DNA of 5,255 nucleotides from Desulfobacterales bacterium (lineage in GTDB: Bacteria > Desulfobacterota > Desulfobacteria > Desulfobacterales > Desulfobacteraceae): positions 1 to 5,255 of the forward strand of contig JAKSBB010000307.1 of NCBI GenBank assembly GCA_022361315.1, in the 5' to 3' direction. The notes under the pieces are model-generated. The model had not been told where the DNA came from. It ran no database searches and saw nothing but the letters and a program-made list of their open reading frames with translations. Below are positions 4,667 through 5,255 of this stretch, one piece after another. The stretch's first letter is position 1. Every line of letters starts with the position of its first letter. Position numbers and translations under genes: made by a program.

Positions 4667-5255
4667 ATGAAGCGGATGGTTTTCAGGCTTTTCTTCCTTG
4701 TTGTTTTGATCCTGGTGTTCGGATGCGCCTCTGAACAGGAAAAATCCGTTGAGTTCCTGAACGATGCCCAGGTATCATATGATGCCGGTGAATACAGCCA
4801 GGCCGTCATCCAGATCAAAAACGCCATTGAAGCCACCCCTAAATCCCTGCCGGCCCACGAACTGCTCGCCAAAACCTATCTCAAACTCGGGGATGCCCGT
4901 CAGGCCTTCAACACCCTGAGAATCATCGAGCAATTGGCACCCAATGACCTGGACAATGTGGCACAGGTGGCTTCCTTTTACCTGCTGGGCCGTCAGCGGG
5001 AAGAGGCGGAAAAACGGGTGGCGCGGATTCTTAACGAAAATCCCGACCACACCCAGGCCCTTTATCTGAAGGCAGGCCTGCTCAGCGGAAATCGTGACAA
5101 TCTGGAAAAAATCGAAGAGATCTACAGCCGGATTCTCAGTCTCGACCCGAATCAGGCCCGGGCGCATCTCGCCCTGTCCCGGATTTTCATGACCCGGAAT
5201 CAACCGGAAAAAGCGGAAATAGAGCTGAAAAAAGCCCTGGCCATATCCCCGGAAA
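4667..5255 (+). CDS. TPR-repeat lipoprotein (3' truncated by window end)
   Basis: The frame stays open from ATG 4667 to the window end (196 complete codons). The N-terminus is a lipoprotein signal: basic K2, R3, R7, a hydrophobic core at 8-18, and a VFGC lipobox with Cys20, so the mature protein would be lipidated and membrane-anchored outside the cytoplasm. Phe at -2 of the lipobox is slightly unusual. From residue 27 on it is built of tetratricopeptide repeats, roughly 27-60, 61-94, 95-128, 130-163 and 164-197. The TPR landmarks show in most units: small residue at position 8 (A34, A68, A102), Ala at 20 (A46, A80, A114, A183), A53 and A190 at 27, Pro at 32 (P58, P92, P126, P161, P195). Such proteins are scaffolds for envelope complexes. 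AVIQIKNAIEATP resembles the opening of long TPR lipoproteins of exosortase/PEP-CTERM loci, but generic TPR lipoproteins look similar. Start chosen from GGAGG at 4655-4659. It probably forms a transcription unit separate from the genes upstream. Confidence 0.9.
   Translation, partial: MKRMVFRLFFLVVLILVFGCASEQEKSVEFLNDAQVSYDAGEYSQAVIQIKNAIEATPKSLPAHELLAKTYLKLGDARQAFNTLRIIEQLAPNDLDNVAQVASFYLLGRQREEAEKRVARILNENPDHTQALYLKAGLLSGNRDNLEKIEEIYSRILSLDPNQARAHLALSRIFMTRNQPEKAEIELKKALAISPE

Overview
The window carries six genes, all on the + strand, with no sign of a frameshift. The first (a permease end) and the last (a lipoprotein start) are cut by the window edges. Coding density, moderate GC, strong Shine-Dalgarno sites and protein features (a LivF with a basic C-terminal tail and a UspA-receiver fusion with a Trp/Phe-rich tail) suggest an anaerobic Desulfobacterota bacterium, perhaps Desulfobacteraceae-like. 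That placement is an inference from remembered family features; no taxonomic marker gene is present.

Layout. Positions 1-3440 hold most of a branched-chain amino acid type (HAAT/Liv) ABC importer: the last 47 codons of a LivH-type permease, a complete LivM-type permease (150-1244), a periplasmic substrate-binding protein (1339-2565) and a LivF-type ATPase (2637-3440). LivG is not in the window and is probably upstream. A strong 11-bp stem-loop (2575-2610) lies between the binding-protein and ATPase genes. It has no T-tract, so it looks more like an mRNA-stabilising or partly attenuating element than a terminator.

Positions 3502-4398 encode a 298-residue fusion of an N-terminal universal stress protein (UspA) domain and a receiver (REC) domain with its phosphorylation residues present, followed by a short aromatic and charged tail. 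It lies 61 nt behind livF and may be cotranscribed, although a TATAAT box just upstream could give it its own promoter. The USP-REC fusion is the most unusual protein here.

Positions 4399-4666 have no supported gene. The left part (about 4403-4537) is rich in nested inverted repeats and looks like a small structured, possibly dispersed, repeat. The right part is AT-rich and leads to a strong ribosome binding site. From 4667 to the end runs the start of a lipoprotein with at least five TPR units.

How the parts may work together: the binding protein captures a carboxylate-bearing ligand in the periplasm, LivH/LivM form the channel, and LivF (with LivG outside the window) drives import. The USP-REC protein may link a phosphorelay or nucleotide-level signal to transport or to energy stress, but this rests only on gene proximity. 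The TPR lipoprotein appears to be a separate transcription unit. I found no RNA gene, CRISPR array, transposase or phage gene.
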